64,000 bases of DNA from Corylus avellana (Eukaryota; Streptophyta; Magnoliopsida; Fagales; Betulaceae): NCBI RefSeq assembly GCF_901000735.1, contig NC_081543.1, forward strand, positions 9,469,921-9,533,920, given 5' to 3'. Position numbers and translations under genes: made by a program. Under the pieces are notes generated by a model. It saw only the letters and a program-made list of their open reading frames with translations. It ran no database searches and was not told the DNA's origin. Below, piece by piece: positions 13,601-27,404 of the stretch (position 1 is its first letter; each line of letters opens with the position of its first letter).

Positions 13601-14620
13601 TGTTGTTTTTTTTATTTTTATGCAACTTTGCAGATAGTAGATGCTTGATCCATATCTCATTATATATTTATGGTATACCATATGATAAATCTCCTATATA
13701 TAAAGTGAGCTTTATTTAATCAAGTTGGAACCGTCCACCTTTGATATAACCTTAAGTCAAGTCCAATGCCAACAAAAATGGCTAGTTGGTTAGGAAAAAA
13801 GCCATATTGGGTTAGCCAAGCTTGATGATACCAAGGCTGGCCGAACTTAAATTAGCTAGGACGGTCAGGCCAAATATATCACTGAGGAGCAAGCACAGGA
13901 AAGAACCAGTAGGCAGTAGGAACTACTCCTATAGACTATAGTATCCTAGCTAGCTTGCAACATGGATTACTGAAATTTTGTTATAATTATAGACACGATA
14001 GAAGCATGATCTAAGGGAGTAGGAGTCACAAAATCATACTCTTTTGAGCCCCAAATCTACTCTTCAAAAAACTATGCACGAGAAACATTTTATGTAAGGA
14101 GGGGCCAACGAATCACTAAGAAGTACGTTCATTCTATTCTAGTCAAATCTTCCATTTTCTATCCTACTTCTTCTCTCGAAACCCTTTTTTTTAATTTAAG
14201 CATCGAAGTGACTCTCTTTTGGACCATCGACAAGGCTGAAGGCACTTTGATCCTTCTTTGTTCTACTCCTTGTAGGCATCGTCGATCTAGACTTCAAATT
14301 ACGATTAATTGACATCTTCATTAATAATTTTAGAACGAAGACAAATCACTCATGTTGTTACCGTACACAATAATGATAAATAATATAGAGTTTTTTTTTT
14401 TAAAAAAAAAGATTAAGAGAGTTGAGACATGAATTTACCTAATTCAACAAGGTGTATACGCTCACAAAAAATACTGTTATATTTTTCTACTAATGATTGG
14501 CAGGGTAATTCAGTAAAGTAATCTTTCACCTTGGGCTTCCATACCAAGTTCACTCTCTCATGTGGATCCTACGTGGCGCACGATTTTCTAATTTCTATAG
14601 AGCCGACGGACAGCAAAGCA

Positions 14621-14996
14621 CACGTGCACTTTCGGTCAAAGTTACTTTGTCTTTGCTGGATCTGGTCAACGGTCAAACCCAACCTCCACCCCACAACAAA
14701 TCATTTGATTTGCCTCGTAATTTTATAAGGTGCAGTCGGTTACGATACTTACGGAGAGCTCCCACCCGTCCGATCACCAATAAAAAATTGCAGCCGTTGA
14801 TCACGGGATTTCCCACACGTGCATGTGCGGGCAACTACCAAGAAAGGGTCCGCTTCTTCGTTAGGAACGTCGGGTGGGTCCCACATAACCGGGGGCCACG
14901 TGACCGGCTGAGCTGGTCACCATGTGATTAACGGTTTGCTTAAATCGGTTTTTCCCGTTAATGGATGATGATTAATTTCGAGTTGGGCTGCACGTG
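14621..14996. promoter_or_regulatory. Second G-box cluster
   Basis: CACGTG occurs at 14621-14626, 14816-14821, 14897-14902 and 14991-14996. W-box-like GGTCAA motifs near 14634-14676 and a GTGGGTCCCAC palindrome near 14874 lie among them. The island is clearly more GC-rich than its surroundings. An overlapping 123-codon plus-strand open frame (14560-14931) has no recognisable domain and is probably incidental. No adjacent gene was identified. Confidence 0.4.
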
Positions 14997-15773
14997 CAAT
15001 GTGCGTACGGTAGATAGTGTCTTGGACGGATATACCCATATCCAAATGCACACACGGGTGGCATGGAAGGGCATTTTTTGGAAAAAAAAAAAAAAAGAAG
15101 GCATTCTTTTGAGAATTTTAAAGGGAAGTATGTTTGGCTGGTGGACCTTTAATATAATTGGGGATGACACAGAATATAATAAGCATATGACAGTTTTTAA
15201 TTCTTCATTAATGTATTATTAATAATAATAATATTTTTTATTGCACATGATTTCGAAATACTTAGTAGGATTATTAGTGGGTTGCATCTACCAACTCATG
15301 TCATTACTTCAAATGATGAAAGTTGCTGCCATCAATCCCTGTGATCCCAAGACTTGATGATTATATACATATATACTTAATAAAAAATTCTATGAGCTTT
15401 TACGCATTTTGATAAGCCTTTTCAAAGTTTAACAATACTCAATTTTACTCTTCAAATTTTTAATTTGGTGCAATTTCCTTCTATTGGGTGTTAAAATAGA
15501 TCATAAAATGGATGAAATTACCTTTATACCCTTGAAACTTTTACAAATTTTAAAATTTATCCCTAATTTCAAATTAAAGAAGAAAAAAAAAAAACAAAAA
15601 CAAAATTTTTGGTATTTTTCATAGCTTCTATTAGGAGTTAATGCCAAAAAATTGATAGATGGGATAAATTTTATCAAATTAAAAGTTTGAAAAATAAAAT
15701 TAAAGAGTTTTTAAACTTTGAGATGCCTTCTCAAAACGCTTAAAAGTTTATTGAGACCTCTTAAATTTTTTTC

Positions 15774-15774
15774 C

Positions 15775-15822
<48 letters not shown>
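15774..15822. repeat. Compound (AT)n-(AG)n microsatellite
   Basis: An AT run passes directly into an AG run. Confidence 0.9.
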
Positions 15823-15825
<3 letters not shown>

Positions 15826-16805
15826 TTTGTTTTAATGATGATAGGGAGACAAAAGAAACATGGCTAGGTGAGGCTAGAGAGTGTAGTTGATTATTAGAAA
15901 TCCCTTAATTGCTAGCTTGCCTGTCACCATGTCTACCTTTTTGACAGTAATACCTGAACACAGAACACTTCATTTTGGCATAAACGTGGTCTACTTGCAT
16001 TATTATATATTTTACTATGTGAAACAATCTCAAGCTGGCATCTACTTTTTTTTATTTTATTTTCAAAAGCAACTTAATTCAGCCCTAGCCTACCCACAAA
16101 GAGCACGTTTTGGTTACCCAAAATTGGCTTTCATCAAATGTGTTTCCCATTATCTTTGCCTTTAAAAAAGATAAACATCATACAATATTTTCTCTGCAAA
16201 ATTCTCAAGTTGTTGGTATCTTGTACATTATATTATATGGCAATTGAGATGAACCATGTTCCTTTCTAACCATTTTCTCGAATTCAATTAGAAAAAAAAA
16301 AAAATGAATCGGGTTGATTTTTTGTTTGAGTAATGTTATATTTTGTACGTGTCACTATCTCCCTATTATTCTACTATGTTAATGTGATATTGTAAATTCA
16401 CTTTTAGATCAGCATTTGTTAAAAAAAAAAAAAAAGATTAATAGTAAATTAGCATTTGAGTAATGTTTATACTGTATCACTTATGCTGATGCTGATGTGG
16501 CATTGCTAAAAGAAATATACATTTTAGGATAAATTAAAAAATAATCTGCAAAGTATGTTGTAACATTTTGGGTAAATTACATTTTACCCTTTAAACTATT
16601 ACGTCACTCTCAAACATATCACCAAAAATTAAATAATTGCAACTTGCTCCCTATTTTGACATTTTAATCTTAATTTGTTTCCTCCCAAATCAGCCATCAA
16701 ATCAAATGGAGATAGCATTGTGCCAAAAAAAAAAAAAAAAAAAAAACCTTCACCAAACGCTTACGAAAATCGAAAACACACAGAGCCCATGGTTATAGTC
16801 TGGTC

Positions 16806-16869
16806 GGCCTATCAAATTCTGGGCCCAGGAAGCTTTAGTGGCTTTCCTGGGCCTAGAATTTGATAGGCC
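16806..16869. repeat. 64-base near-perfect hairpin
   Basis: The arm GGCCTATCAAATTCTGGGCC (continuing AGGAAGC) at 16806-16833 pairs with 16841-16869 around the loop TTTAGTG. There is one single-base bulge and one mismatch. The hairpin is identical in block 2 right (21490-21553). It could be a miniature foldback element. The length is in the range of small-RNA precursors, but no known microRNA sequence is recognised. Confidence 0.8.
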
Positions 16870-17004
16870 CTGCCACAGGAGTAAAGGTAGCCCATAAATA
16901 ACGGACTGTGTGAGTATCTTGACCCTAGTAGGCCCCCTTTAACAATTTTGAAAATCCAATCCATATAAATTCAAACCGGTTCACTATTTATCCCTCTGTT
17001 TTTG

Positions 17005-17124
17005 TTTTTTTTTTTTCCTTTATGACGTGTCCACATAAGGAGAGGGAAAATGGGAATGAGACTCGAACTAGTAACATTTACTTTATGAGACGTGATCTCC
17101 AACTGATTGAACTAGCCCTTGAGG
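17005..17124 (-). mobile_element. tRNA-derived SINE on the minus strand
   Basis: Read on the minus strand it shows GGCTAGTTCAATCAGTTGG (A-box-like), ACTAGTTCGAGTCTC (B-box), then CTTATGTGGACACGTCATAA and a poly-A tail (poly-T on plus at 17005-17016). This matches plant tRNA-derived SINEs. The plus-strand open frame of 96 codons here is antisense to the SINE and not a gene. The second copy is at 21689-21808. Confidence 0.65.
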
Positions 17125-18032
17125 ACTATCCAAATATTTCTTTATACATGCTTGAAGTGAGAAAGATTTCCCCTCGTAATATCCCATGTTTTTCTTTGAA
17201 TAGAAAAAAAAAAACTTTAAAATTAAAAATGGGCCAGTTAAATGATCGATCCAATAGCTTCTCGTGGTACCTTAGAGCATCTCCAGAAATGATAGTCATT
17301 TTAGCTACTTAAAATACAATTTGTTTTTTTTTTGGGGGGTATTTCAGTTACTATAATCTTTAACATTAACATCTATTCAACTATCTACTTTCTTTAAAAA
17401 TTTACAAAGTGGTATAGTGAACTTTTTTAACAAATTTTAGCAAAACTTTTATTTTGAAGTGTCTAAAAGGAGAAAAATAGCCCTTAATAACTATATTTAA
17501 CTATAAAAGGTCATTTAGAACATACATGGAAAATGCTATAAGATAACATAAAAAGTCAGTAGAATAATTTCACTCCATCTGAATGAAACTTGAAGAAAAC
17601 ATAAATAGCAAAGTAATTGGAGTTCACAATTTAAGAAGTCCACCTTTTTTTCTTTTTTACAATCGTCTCTTTAATATGGGTAGGGAGAAAAGAGAAAATT
17701 ACAACATAATAAAACACAAAATGGATGGACGACCATATAATTACAAAATAGGTGATAGTCTTTTTTTTTTCTTTTCTTTTTTTTCTTTTTTTTTGGGTTG
17801 GCACAATATATATATTAAAAAAAAAATAGTGGTAACTTCATTTTAGAAACTACCACGCGATTTGACAAGCCTACCATAAGCTTCGAAATCTCTCAATTTG
17901 AATTATTGAACTTTTAATTGCAGTCAATTTAAACTTACTCGATCAGATTAGCCGTTAACTTCTAACAACAATACATAAAAAGACCAAAATATTCCTGTTT
18001 TTCGTTTTTTTTTTTTTTTAAAAAAAAAAAAA

Positions 18033-18110
18033 GACCTGTGGGTCAGGCCAAACCCACGCGGGTTGGCCGTAACCCAGCATGGGTCACGGCCAGAGACCCA
18101 CTGTGGGTCT
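18033..18110. repeat. Three consecutive short hairpins, present in one copy only
   Basis: Stems are visible at 18047-18067 (GGCC...GGCC around ACCCACGCGGGT), 18065-18090 (GCCGT-ACCCA...TGGGT-ACGGC) and 18093-18109 (AGACCCACTGTGGGTCT). The patch is much more GC-rich than its surroundings and follows a poly-T/poly-A run. The corresponding site in block 2 right (about 22705-22800) carries different sequence. This is either a haplotype-specific insertion or a sequence-quality problem after the homopolymer. Confidence 0.6.
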
Positions 18111-20070
18111 GCTGAGATATTTTGTGAATTTCCTTAATAAGTCCAAACAAGTAGGGTTTAAGGTTTTTGTACATATATGTATGATATAACATTGAATCAT
18201 TAAAAGTAAAAATACAGCCGCCTCTCTGTGAACGTAGGCAAATTGCCGAACCACGTTAAATCTATGTTTTGACTCTCTCTCTTAATCTCTCTATTTTCGA
18301 TTCTGTATTGTTCATCAATTATTGTATACGATAACAACATATATATATTAAGCATTATTATACCTTATTTTGTACTACTTTTTGCATTTTGTATTTAATT
18401 ATAGAATATTGCTCAATCACTAATGTTGAGCTTAAATGATTCATTAATGCAATGAATTATCTTTCGTGAGATTGGTAGAATATTTAATAGAAAAAAAAAA
18501 ATTATTGAAAAAGCAAATAGAAAAATTGGTCTGTCAAAAGGATGGCTAGCATTAAAAAAAAAAAAAAGAAGCAATGAATGATACATCTCAAACATCGTGT
18601 GGGATCAAACAAAAAATCTTTTTGGAGGTAATTTGGACCTTTTTTTTTTTTAATTAATAAATAGAAAAGTATTTTGTTTCATTCTCTTAGATATTTTTTA
18701 TTTATATTTTAAACAAATTTATTATTAAATGTATAAGACTGGTAAAACTTATATGTATGTCCTATAAATTCAATAATAAATTTACACATCTCTTATACAT
18801 AAATATAAAACAAAGAAGAAAAAAAATCAAACCAAACATTTCTTTTTAAAAAAAAGAAAAGGGGGAAATAATTTGTCTCAAATCAATTGCCAACTTGGAA
18901 AGAAGGAAAGAAAAAGAAAGCAGTTCACGTGAAATGAAGAAAAAGGGTAGAGGCGTGCGTGCTGAGATGCAATGCAGTCTGCAGAGGATCAAAACAAACA
19001 AATCCCTGCATCTCATTATTCGATCTCTCTCAGTCTCAGCTACCAACACAGGATGCAGAAAACGTGAACCCACAAGACGATGAAAGTTTCTCTATCAGAA
19101 AATATATATATATGTATATATAATGATTACTTTGTTTGATTTGTTATGATTAAAAAATATAGTGAATACTTACTCTCTCTTAACAAGTCATTGAAATCAA
19201 ATTTTCAATCAAACTCGTGCTTGGTGACTTTAATTTAATTAGTGCCTTATTATTTTATCTTCTGATTAGGAGAATTAATTCTCTACGTACGTCAAGAATA
19301 CAAAATAGAGAATGCTAAGTGAATCCTTGAAGCCCTAATATTTTTCCCATTAATTTTTCCTTTTTGCCCTACTTTACTTAATTTAGTTTTGTTAATTTAA
19401 TCTTTTCATTATTCTACTTTTTAGTGAAAACAACAATCAACACATTTTTTTTTTTTTTCACGGCAATAAAAATTTTACTTGAATGTCTATCATTTCTTGT
19501 AGATCGATATTGGTCTTACTGAGAATTTATTACTTGCAATTGACACAACACTCACTCTCACTCTCTCATACAACTCATGCCGAACCAGCCTTAACTCTCA
19601 CCCCCCCTCTTTGTCACTTGGAAATGAAGACAGATTTTTTTTTTTTTTTTTGAAAAAAAAAAAATCTCTCATTTATGAACCGATTCAACCCTAAGTTCCT
19701 AACTCTCTCAGGCTAGACTTTCTTAGCCAAACAGCCACTCAGCTAGGTCATGCAGTAATCAGTATATGTCTTTCTTACTGTTCGGGTAGTGTGTGTGGGT
19801 TTGTTTAGTTGCTTTTGCTTGCTTGGTTGGTTTTGTTGGATTTTGTAGCTCTGTTTGTAGAATTGTGAACTTGGTTCTGGTGGGTTTGGCTTTTGTGACT
19901 TGTTGTGTGTGCATCTATGGGTTTTTTATTTTTTATTTTTTTATTCAACATGGGGAAAAGGGTTAGAAGGGGTCAATGGGTCATTTTCACTTCTAAAACG
20001 TAAAGAGGAGAAAATTGAGAGTTATTGTGAATGCTTCTAAACACACGGATTAAAGCAGCTATTTGATAAT

Positions 20071-20262
20071 ATGGTGTGCATCAAGATTTACACACCTAGA
20101 AGACTTCAAAGCAGTCTAACTATGGAAGATGTGGAGTTGTTGGTTGATGTCGGCAAGAGCTTGGACCGAGGCCCATTCAATAGCGATGAGAAGCGAGTTG
20201 ATGGAAAGAAAAGTAGTCAAATAATCCCCTTAAAGAATGAGAGGAGGGTAACCAAAATTTGA
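20071..20262 (+). other. Unrecognised 63-codon open frame, possible gene fragment
   Basis: The frame starts MVCIKIYTPRRLQSSLTMED and is preserved in block 2 right (24811-24972), where it is open further upstream (from 24640) but stops earlier. The few differences between copies change residues as often as not. There is no domain I recognise, no clear splice structure and no supported promoter. It could be a decayed exon or chance. Confidence 0.2.
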
Positions 20263-20873
20263 AAGAAACTGAACCGCTAGGAAGGCAATGTTTGCCTCAC
20301 CTTGGTTGTGGAGGGGAGACGTTTGGAGCAAGCAGCAATAGTTGTGTATTCTTTTTGGGGGAACGTTGGAGCTTCATGTCTGTAGTTTGTATGCATTACA
20401 ATTTATGTATTCTATTTTCCTAGCTAGATTGGGAATCTAATAACACCCATTGCCTTGAAACAAGTTGTGGTGTATTCTGTTAATGAAAATGCATGTTGGT
20501 TTGTAGCTAGAGAGTTAAATTTTTGGTGGTTGTGGTGGTGGTGATCGCCAAAAATGTTTCCAAATCATCTGCAACATGTGACTATTTTATGAGATGAAAC
20601 TTTTTTCCATCATGACCCAGTGTAATTATTGTGGGATTGATTATAAGTATCACCCAAAACTTACTCCTCCATGCTTTATCCTGTGAATATATATACCCAA
20701 AGTATATGAGCATTAAGGCTAAATAAGATAAGATTTAGTATAAGAGCAAACACAATGAACTCCTTTAATAATAGAGAAAAATTTATTTAATCAAATTTGA
20801 AGAAATACTTTTAAAATGAATCAAACATATAATCTTACATCTTCTTTACCTTAGTTATATATAATAAGCTAAT

Positions 20874-20973
20874 NNNNNNNNNNNNNNNNNNNNNNNNNNN
20901 NNNNNNNNNNNNNNNNNNNNNNNNNNNNNNNNNNNNNNNNNNNNNNNNNNNNNNNNNNNNNNNNNNNNNNNNN
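20874..20973. other. Assembly gap, 100 N
   Basis: A 100-N placeholder separating the two copies of duplicated block 2. Confidence 0.98.
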
Positions 20974-21489
20974 AGAAAAAAAAAAAATGAATCGGGTTGA
21001 TTTTTTGTTTGAGTAATGTTATATTTTGTACGTGTCACTATCTCCCTATTATTCTACTATGTTAATATGACATTGTAAATTCACTTTTAGATCAGCATTT
21101 GTTAAAAAAAAAAGAAAAAAAGATTAATAGTAAATTAGCATTTGAGTAATGTTTATACTGTATCACTTATGCTGATGCTGATGTGGCATTGCTAAAAAAT
21201 ATATATTTTAGGATAAATTAAAAAATAATCTACAAAGTATGTTGTAACATTTTGGGTAAATTACATTTTACCCCTTAAACTATTACGTCACTCTCAAACA
21301 TATCACCAAAAATTAAATAATTGCAACTTGCTCCCTATTTTGACATTTTAATCTTAATTTGTTTCCTCCCAAATCAGCCATCAAATCAAATGGAGATAGC
21401 ATTGTGCCAAAAAAAAAAAAAAAAAAAAAACCTTCACCAAACGCTTACGAAAATCGAAAACACACAGAGCCCATGGTTATAGTCTGGTC

Positions 21490-21553
21490 GGCCTATCAAA
21501 TTCTGGGCCCAGGAAGCTTTAGTGGCTTTCCTGGGCCTAGAATTTGATAGGCC
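21490..21553. repeat. 64-base hairpin, second copy
   Basis: Identical to the hairpin at 16806-16869. Confidence 0.8.
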
Positions 21554-21688
21554 CTGCCACAGGAGTAAAGGTAGCCCATAAATAACGGACTGTGTGAGTA
21601 TCTTGACCCTAGTAGGCCCCCTTTAACAATTTTGAAAATCCAATCCATATAAATTCAAACCGGTTCACTATTTATCCCTCTGTTTTTG

Positions 21689-21808
21689 TTTTTTTTTTTT
21701 CCTTTATGACGTGTCCACATAAGGAGAGGGAAAATGGGAATGAGACTCGAACTAGTAACATTTACTTTATGAGACGTGATCTCCAACTGATTGAACTAGC
21801 CCTTGAGG
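21689..21808 (-). mobile_element. tRNA-derived SINE, second copy
   Basis: Same minus-strand SINE as 17005-17124, carried in duplicated block 2 right. Confidence 0.6.
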
Positions 21809-23038
21809 ACTATCCAAATATTTCTTTATACATGCTTGAAGTGAGAAAGATTTCCCCTCGTAATATCCCATGTTTTTCTTTGAATAGAAAAAAAAAAACT
21901 TTAAAATTAAAAATGGGCCAGTTAAATGATCGATCCAATAGCTTCTCGTGGTACCTTAGAGCATCTCCAGAAATGATAGTCATTTTAGCTACTTAAAATA
22001 CAATTTGTTTTTTTTTTGGGGGGTATTTCAGTTACTATAATCTTTAACATTAACATCTATTCAACTATCTACTTTCTTTAAAAATTTACAAAGTGGTATA
22101 GTGAACTTTTTTAACAAATTTTAGCAAAACTTTTATTTTGAAGTGTCTAAAAGGAGAAAAATAGCCCTTAATAACTATATTTAACTATAAAAGGTCATTT
22201 AGAACATACATGGAAAATGCTATAAGATAACATAAAAAGTCAGTAGAATAATTTCACTCCATCTGAATGAAACTTGAAGAAAACATAAATAGCAAAGTAA
22301 TTGGAGTTCACAATTTAAGAAGTCCACCTTTTTTTCTTTTTTACAATCGTCTCTTTAATATGGGTAGGGAGAAAAGAGAAAATTACAACATAATAAAACA
22401 CAAAATGGATGGATGACCATATAATTACAAAATAGGTGATAGTCTTTTTTTTCTTTTTCTTTTTCTTTTTTTGGGTTGGCACAATATATATATTAAAAAA
22501 AAATTAGTGGTAACTTCATTTTAGAAATTATCACGCAATTTGACAAGTCTACCATAAACTTCGAAATCTCTCAATTTGAATTATTGAACTTTTAATTGCA
22601 GTCAATTTGAACTTACTCGATCATATTAGCCGTTAACATCTAACAACAATACATAAAAAGACCAAAATATTCCTAATTTTCGTTTTTTTTTTTTTAAAAA
22701 AAAAAACAAAGAACTACGTAAAGGTGGGAGATAGGACAATACCTTATGGATGACCGACATGGGTCAAGCCATGAGAATATCGATGGTCTATTTGAGAGAT
22801 CAATGAATTTCGCTTCAATAAGTCAGACAAGTAGGGTTCAAGGTTTTTTGTATATATATATGATGTATACTTTGAATGGAATTAAAGTAAAAATACGGCC
22901 AGCCTCTCTCTCACGGTATTAACGTGATTACTTGATTCCGTTAAATCTATGTTACATTGAACTCTCTCTCTCTCTCTTAGAGATTTCTCTATTTTCGATT
23001 ACGTATTGTTCATCAATTATTGTTATTACTGATGACTT

Positions 23039-23041
<3 letters not shown>

Positions 23042-23084
<43 letters not shown>
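23042..23084. repeat. (TA)n microsatellite, expanded in this copy
   Basis: A run of about 43 bases. The left copy of the block has only a short TA stretch at the matching position (near 18340). Confidence 0.95.
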
Positions 23085-23086
<2 letters not shown>

Positions 23087-25607
23087 CATTATTATACCTT
23101 ATTTTGTACTACTTTTTGCATTTTGTATTTAATTATAGAATATTGCTCAATCACTAATGTTGAGCTTAAATGATTCATTAATGTAATGAATTATCTTTCG
23201 TGAGATTGGTAGAATATTTAATAGAAAAAAAAAATTATTGAAAAAGCAAATAGAAAAATTGGTCTGTCAAAAGGATGGCTAGCATTAACAAAAAAGAAGC
23301 AATGAATGATACATCTCAAACATCGTGTGGGATCAAACAAAAAATCTTTTTGGAGGCAATTTGGACCTTTTTTTTTTTAATTAATAAATAGAAAAGTATT
23401 TTGTTTCATTCTCTTAGATATTTTTTATTTATATTTTAAACAAATTTATTATTAAATGTATAAGACTGGTAAAACTTATATGTATGTCCTATAAATTCAA
23501 TAATAAATTTACACATCTCTTATACATAAATATAAAACAAAAAAAAAAATCAAACCAAACATTTCTTTAAAAAAATAAAAATAAAAAAAAAAAAGAAAAA
23601 AAGAAAAGGGAAATAATTTGTCTCAAATCAATTGCCAACTTGGAAAGAAGGAAAGAAAAAGAAAGCAGTTCACGTGAAATGAAGAAAAAGGGTAGAGGCG
23701 TGCGTGCTGAGATGCAATGCAGTCTGCAGAGGATCAAAACAAACAAATCCCTGCATCTCATTATTCGATCTCTCTCAGTCTCAGCTACCAACACAGGATG
23801 CAGAAAACGTGAACCCACAAGACGATGAAAGTTTCTCTATCAGAAAATATATATATATGTATATATAATGATTACTTTGTTTGATTTGTTATGATTAAAA
23901 AATATAGTGAATACTTACTCTCTCTTAACAAGTCATTGAAATCAAATTTTCAATCAAACTCGTGCTTGGTGACTTTAATTTAATTAGTGCCTTATTATTT
24001 TATCTTCTGATTAGGAGAATTAATTCTCTACGTACGTCAAGAATACAAAATAGAGAATGCTAAGTGAATCCTTGAAGCCCTAATATTTTTCCCATTAATT
24101 TTTCCTTTTTGCCCTACTTTACTTAATTTAGTTTTGTTAATTTAATCTTTTCATTATTCTACTTTTTAGTGAAAACAACAATCAACACATTTTTTTTTTT
24201 TTCACGGCAATAAAAATTTTACTTGAATGTCTATCATTTCTTGTAGATCGATATTGGTCTTACTGAGAATTTATTACTTGCAATTGACACAACACTCACT
24301 CTCACTCTCTCATACAACTCATACCGACCCAGCCTTAACTCTCACCCCCCCTCTTTGTCACTTGGAAATGAAGACAGATTTTTTTTTTTTTTTTTGAAAA
24401 AAAAAAAATCTCTCATTTATGAACCGATTCAACCCTAAGTTCCTAACTCTCTCAGCCTAGACTTTCTTAGCCAAACAGCCACTCAGCTAGGTCAGTAATC
24501 AGTATATGTCTTTCTTACTGTTCGGGTAGTGTGTGTGGGTTTGTTTTGTTGCTTTTGCTTGCTTGGTTGGTTTTGTTGGATTTTGTAGCCCTGTTTGTAG
24601 AATTGTGAACTTGGTTCTGGTGGGTTTGGCTTTTGTGACTTGTTGTGTGTGCATCTATGGGTTTTTTATTTTTTATTTTTTTATTCAACATGGGGAAAAG
24701 GGTTAGAAGGGGTCAATGGGTCATTTTCACTTCTAAAACGTAAAGAGGAGAAAATTGAGAGGTATTGTGAATGCTTCCAAACACACGGATTAAAGCAGCT
24801 ATTTGATAATATGGTGTGCATCAAGATTTACACACCTAGAAGACTTCAAAGCAGTCTAACTATGGAAGATGTGGAGTTGTTGGTTGATGTCGGCAAGAGC
24901 TTGGACCGAGGCCCATTCAGTAGCGATGAGAAGCGAGTTGATGGAAAGAATAGTAGTCAAATAATCCCCTAAAAGAATGAGAGGAGGGTAACCAAAATTT
25001 GAAAGAAACTGAACCGCTAGGAAGGCAGTGTTTGCCTCACCTTGGTTGTGGAGGGGAGACGTTTGGAGCAAGCAGCAATAGTTGTGTATTCTTTTTGGGG
25101 GTTGGAGCTTCATGCTTGTAGTTTATATGCATCACAATTTATGTATTCTATTTTCCTAGCTAGATTGGGAATCTAATAACACCCATTGTCTTGAAACAAG
25201 TTGTGGTGTATTCTGTTAATGAAAATGCATGTTGGTTTGTAGCTAGAGAGTTAAATTTTGGTGGTTGTGGTGGTGGTGATCGCCAAAAATGTTTCCAAAT
25301 CATCTGCAGCATGTGACTATTTTATGGGATGAAACTTTTTCCATCATGACCCATTGTAATTATTGTGGGATTGATTATAAGTGTCACCCAAAACTTACTC
25401 CTCCATGCTTTATCCCGTGAATATATATACCCAAAGTATATGAGCATTAAGGCTAAATAAGATAAGATTTAGTATAAGAGCAAGCACAATGAACTCCTTT
25501 AATAATAGAGAAAAAATTATTTGATCAAATTTGAAGAAATACTTTTAAAATGAATCAAACATATAATCTTACATCTTCTTTACCTTAGTTATATATAATA
25601 AGCTAAT

Positions 25608-26009
25608 GGAAAAGTAGCTAGAATTAAATGAGTATTTCACTTTTTGGGAAAAGTAAAACTATCACTTTCTAGTCGACAGGAAAGTTAGCTCACGGCAAAG
25701 TAAAAAATAAGCTTAAAAAGTTATAACTTTCACTTTTTTGACTTTTGATATATAGGGACTATATATGACAATAAAAGAAAAAAAAAAAAAAAAAGTAAAT
25801 AAAAGAACTTCTTAAATGAGTCTTTTTATAAGTTTTGTTATTTTATTATTATTATTTTTTTAAAAAAAAATACCTTACATATAAAGAGATTTTTGTGAAT
25901 GCTCTAAGTTTACCCTAAGCGCTAAGACGGGGAGGGTAATACCATAATAGTAATAACACATAACTAAATAGAGGGTAATATTAATAATCCATAACTAATT
26001 TGGAAAGCT
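25608..26009. other. AT-rich spacer
   Basis: Poly-A/T-rich sequence with no gene or structured repeat that I can support. It lies between duplicated block 2 and the LINE remnant. Confidence 0.6.
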
Positions 26010-27404
26010 AGAGGTATTCTTAAGGATGGTGGCGGGTTGGAGACGGCAAGTCCATAAGAATATGGGAGGACAGATGGATCCCTTCGACCTCTACAAACTG
26101 GATTCAATCACCCAACCATTCCTTCCCTAGAAATGCATGAGTATGTGAGCTCATAGATCAAGGTAAGCGGTGGTGGAATGTACAGATCCTCAAAGGGAAT
26201 TTCTCTCCAATGGAAGTGGTCAGAATTTGTAGCTTGGCAATTTGTCCTGGTAGTAGGCCAGACCAGCTTGTGTGGGGGGCTACTAAAAATGGCGACTATT
26301 CTGTACGAAGTGGCTATCATTTTGTGAAGGTTGGACTGGAAAGAGAGCATGGCTCCTCATCAACTATGCAATCCAATAAAGATTTATGGAGGTCAATATG
26401 GAAATTCAGGGGATCGAAGGCATTGCAGATGTTTTTTTGGAGAGCCTGTCAAAATATTCTCCCTACACGAGAGAATCTCCAGAGGCGACAAATTATTTCT
26501 GAATCTTTGTGCCCAGTTTGTGGTTTACATGTAGAATCGGTGAGTCACATCCTGTGGAGCTGCCAATCAGCAAGGGACGTTTGGCTGGAATGTCCAACTG
26601 CTATCTAGAAATCTACCAGTGATGATGCTCCCTTTATGGAAGTGGTTTTGAAGACAATGGAAATACTAGATGAAGCAGACTTCCAACTTTTTGTTACAGT
26701 TGCTCGTCAAATCTAGTTCAGAAGGAATAATTTTATTCACGGGGGTAATTTTCATCCACCAGCAGCGATACTTAGACAGGCAAGAGAGCAAATGGAAAGC
26801 TACGAAATGGTGGAGATGATGAGCAGGAGGAACGAATGTCATGCAGTTACCTCGTTGAGCAACAAGAAATGGGAGAAGCCACCTTTTGATTTTTTCAAAA
26901 TGAACTAGGATGCATCTATATCCAAAGAGACGAATCGTATGGGGGTGGGAGTCATACTACGTGATCATGCAGGAACGGTGATAGCATCCTTCTGCACGTC
27001 AAAACTGGCTACCACAGATCCTGCCTTAGCGGAAGCAGTAGCTGCGTGGCATACAACAGAAGTTGTGTCGTTTGATGGGTATGAGGAAATTAATACTTGA
27101 AGGCGATGCATTAGAAGTGGTTCAGGCGTTACGAAGAGATCGAGGGAAGCTGGAGAGGACGATATGGGATGGTGATAGAAGAAGCTCGATCAAACTGTCA
27201 ACACTTGCTGGAATGGCGTGTAAACCATGTCAACAGACATGCTAACATATCAGCCCGCCTCCTAGCTAAGTATGCTTTAGAAACCATTAAAGAACGCTTA
27301 TGGATAAGGGGGTATCCCCAGTGTATTCATGAAGTTGTACTTGCCGAACAAGTTTCTGATTAAATAATAAGATGAAATCCAACTTTCAAAAAAAAAAAAA
27401 AAAA
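26010..27404 (+). mobile_element. Decayed LINE 3' end: zf-RVT and RNase H
   Basis: Reading from about 26020, GWWRVGDGKSIRIWEDRW is the linker typical of plant L1-type LINEs. It is followed by a reverse-transcriptase zinc-binding domain (26210-26608, with WRACQNILPTRENL and CPVCG...ESVSHILWSC) and then an RNase H-like domain. RNase H features are VILRDHAGTVIAS, ALAEAVAAW, EGDALEVVQALRR and VNHVNRHAN. The element ends with a stop at 27361-27363 and a poly-A at about 27388-27404. It is dead: there is an in-frame TGA at 26138-26140, a TAG at 26906-26908 just before the RNase H domain, and frame changes near 27060 and 27165. The reverse transcriptase core is absent, as expected for a 5'-truncated LINE copy. 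Confidence 0.85.

Larger units (their letters stand above)
9350..16289. other. Gene-free stretch with repeats and regulatory-looking islands
   Basis: No open frame here shows a recognisable domain. The stretch contains CACGTG boxes (9903, 10126, 11026, and a cluster at 14621-14996), a (CT)n tract, a 116-bp tandem duplication, two hairpins, and TRIM remnants. These are listed separately. The remainder is AT-rich intergenic-type sequence in which I see nothing further. Confidence 0.6.
16290..20873. repeat. Duplicated block 2, left copy (ends at gap)
   Basis: Repeated at 20974-25607 with a shift of about 4684-4745. The left copy ends exactly at the 100-N gap and the right copy starts exactly after it. 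Most of the block agrees to within about 1%. A patch at about 18030-18330 is strongly diverged from its counterpart at about 22700-23040. Confidence 0.9.
20974..25607. repeat. Duplicated block 2, right copy (starts at gap)
   Basis: Repeats 16290-20873 from the first base after the gap and ends at AAGCTAAT (25607), the same string that precedes the gap. Beyond it the sequence is unique. A long (TA)n tract at 23042-23084 is much shorter in the left copy. Confidence 0.9.
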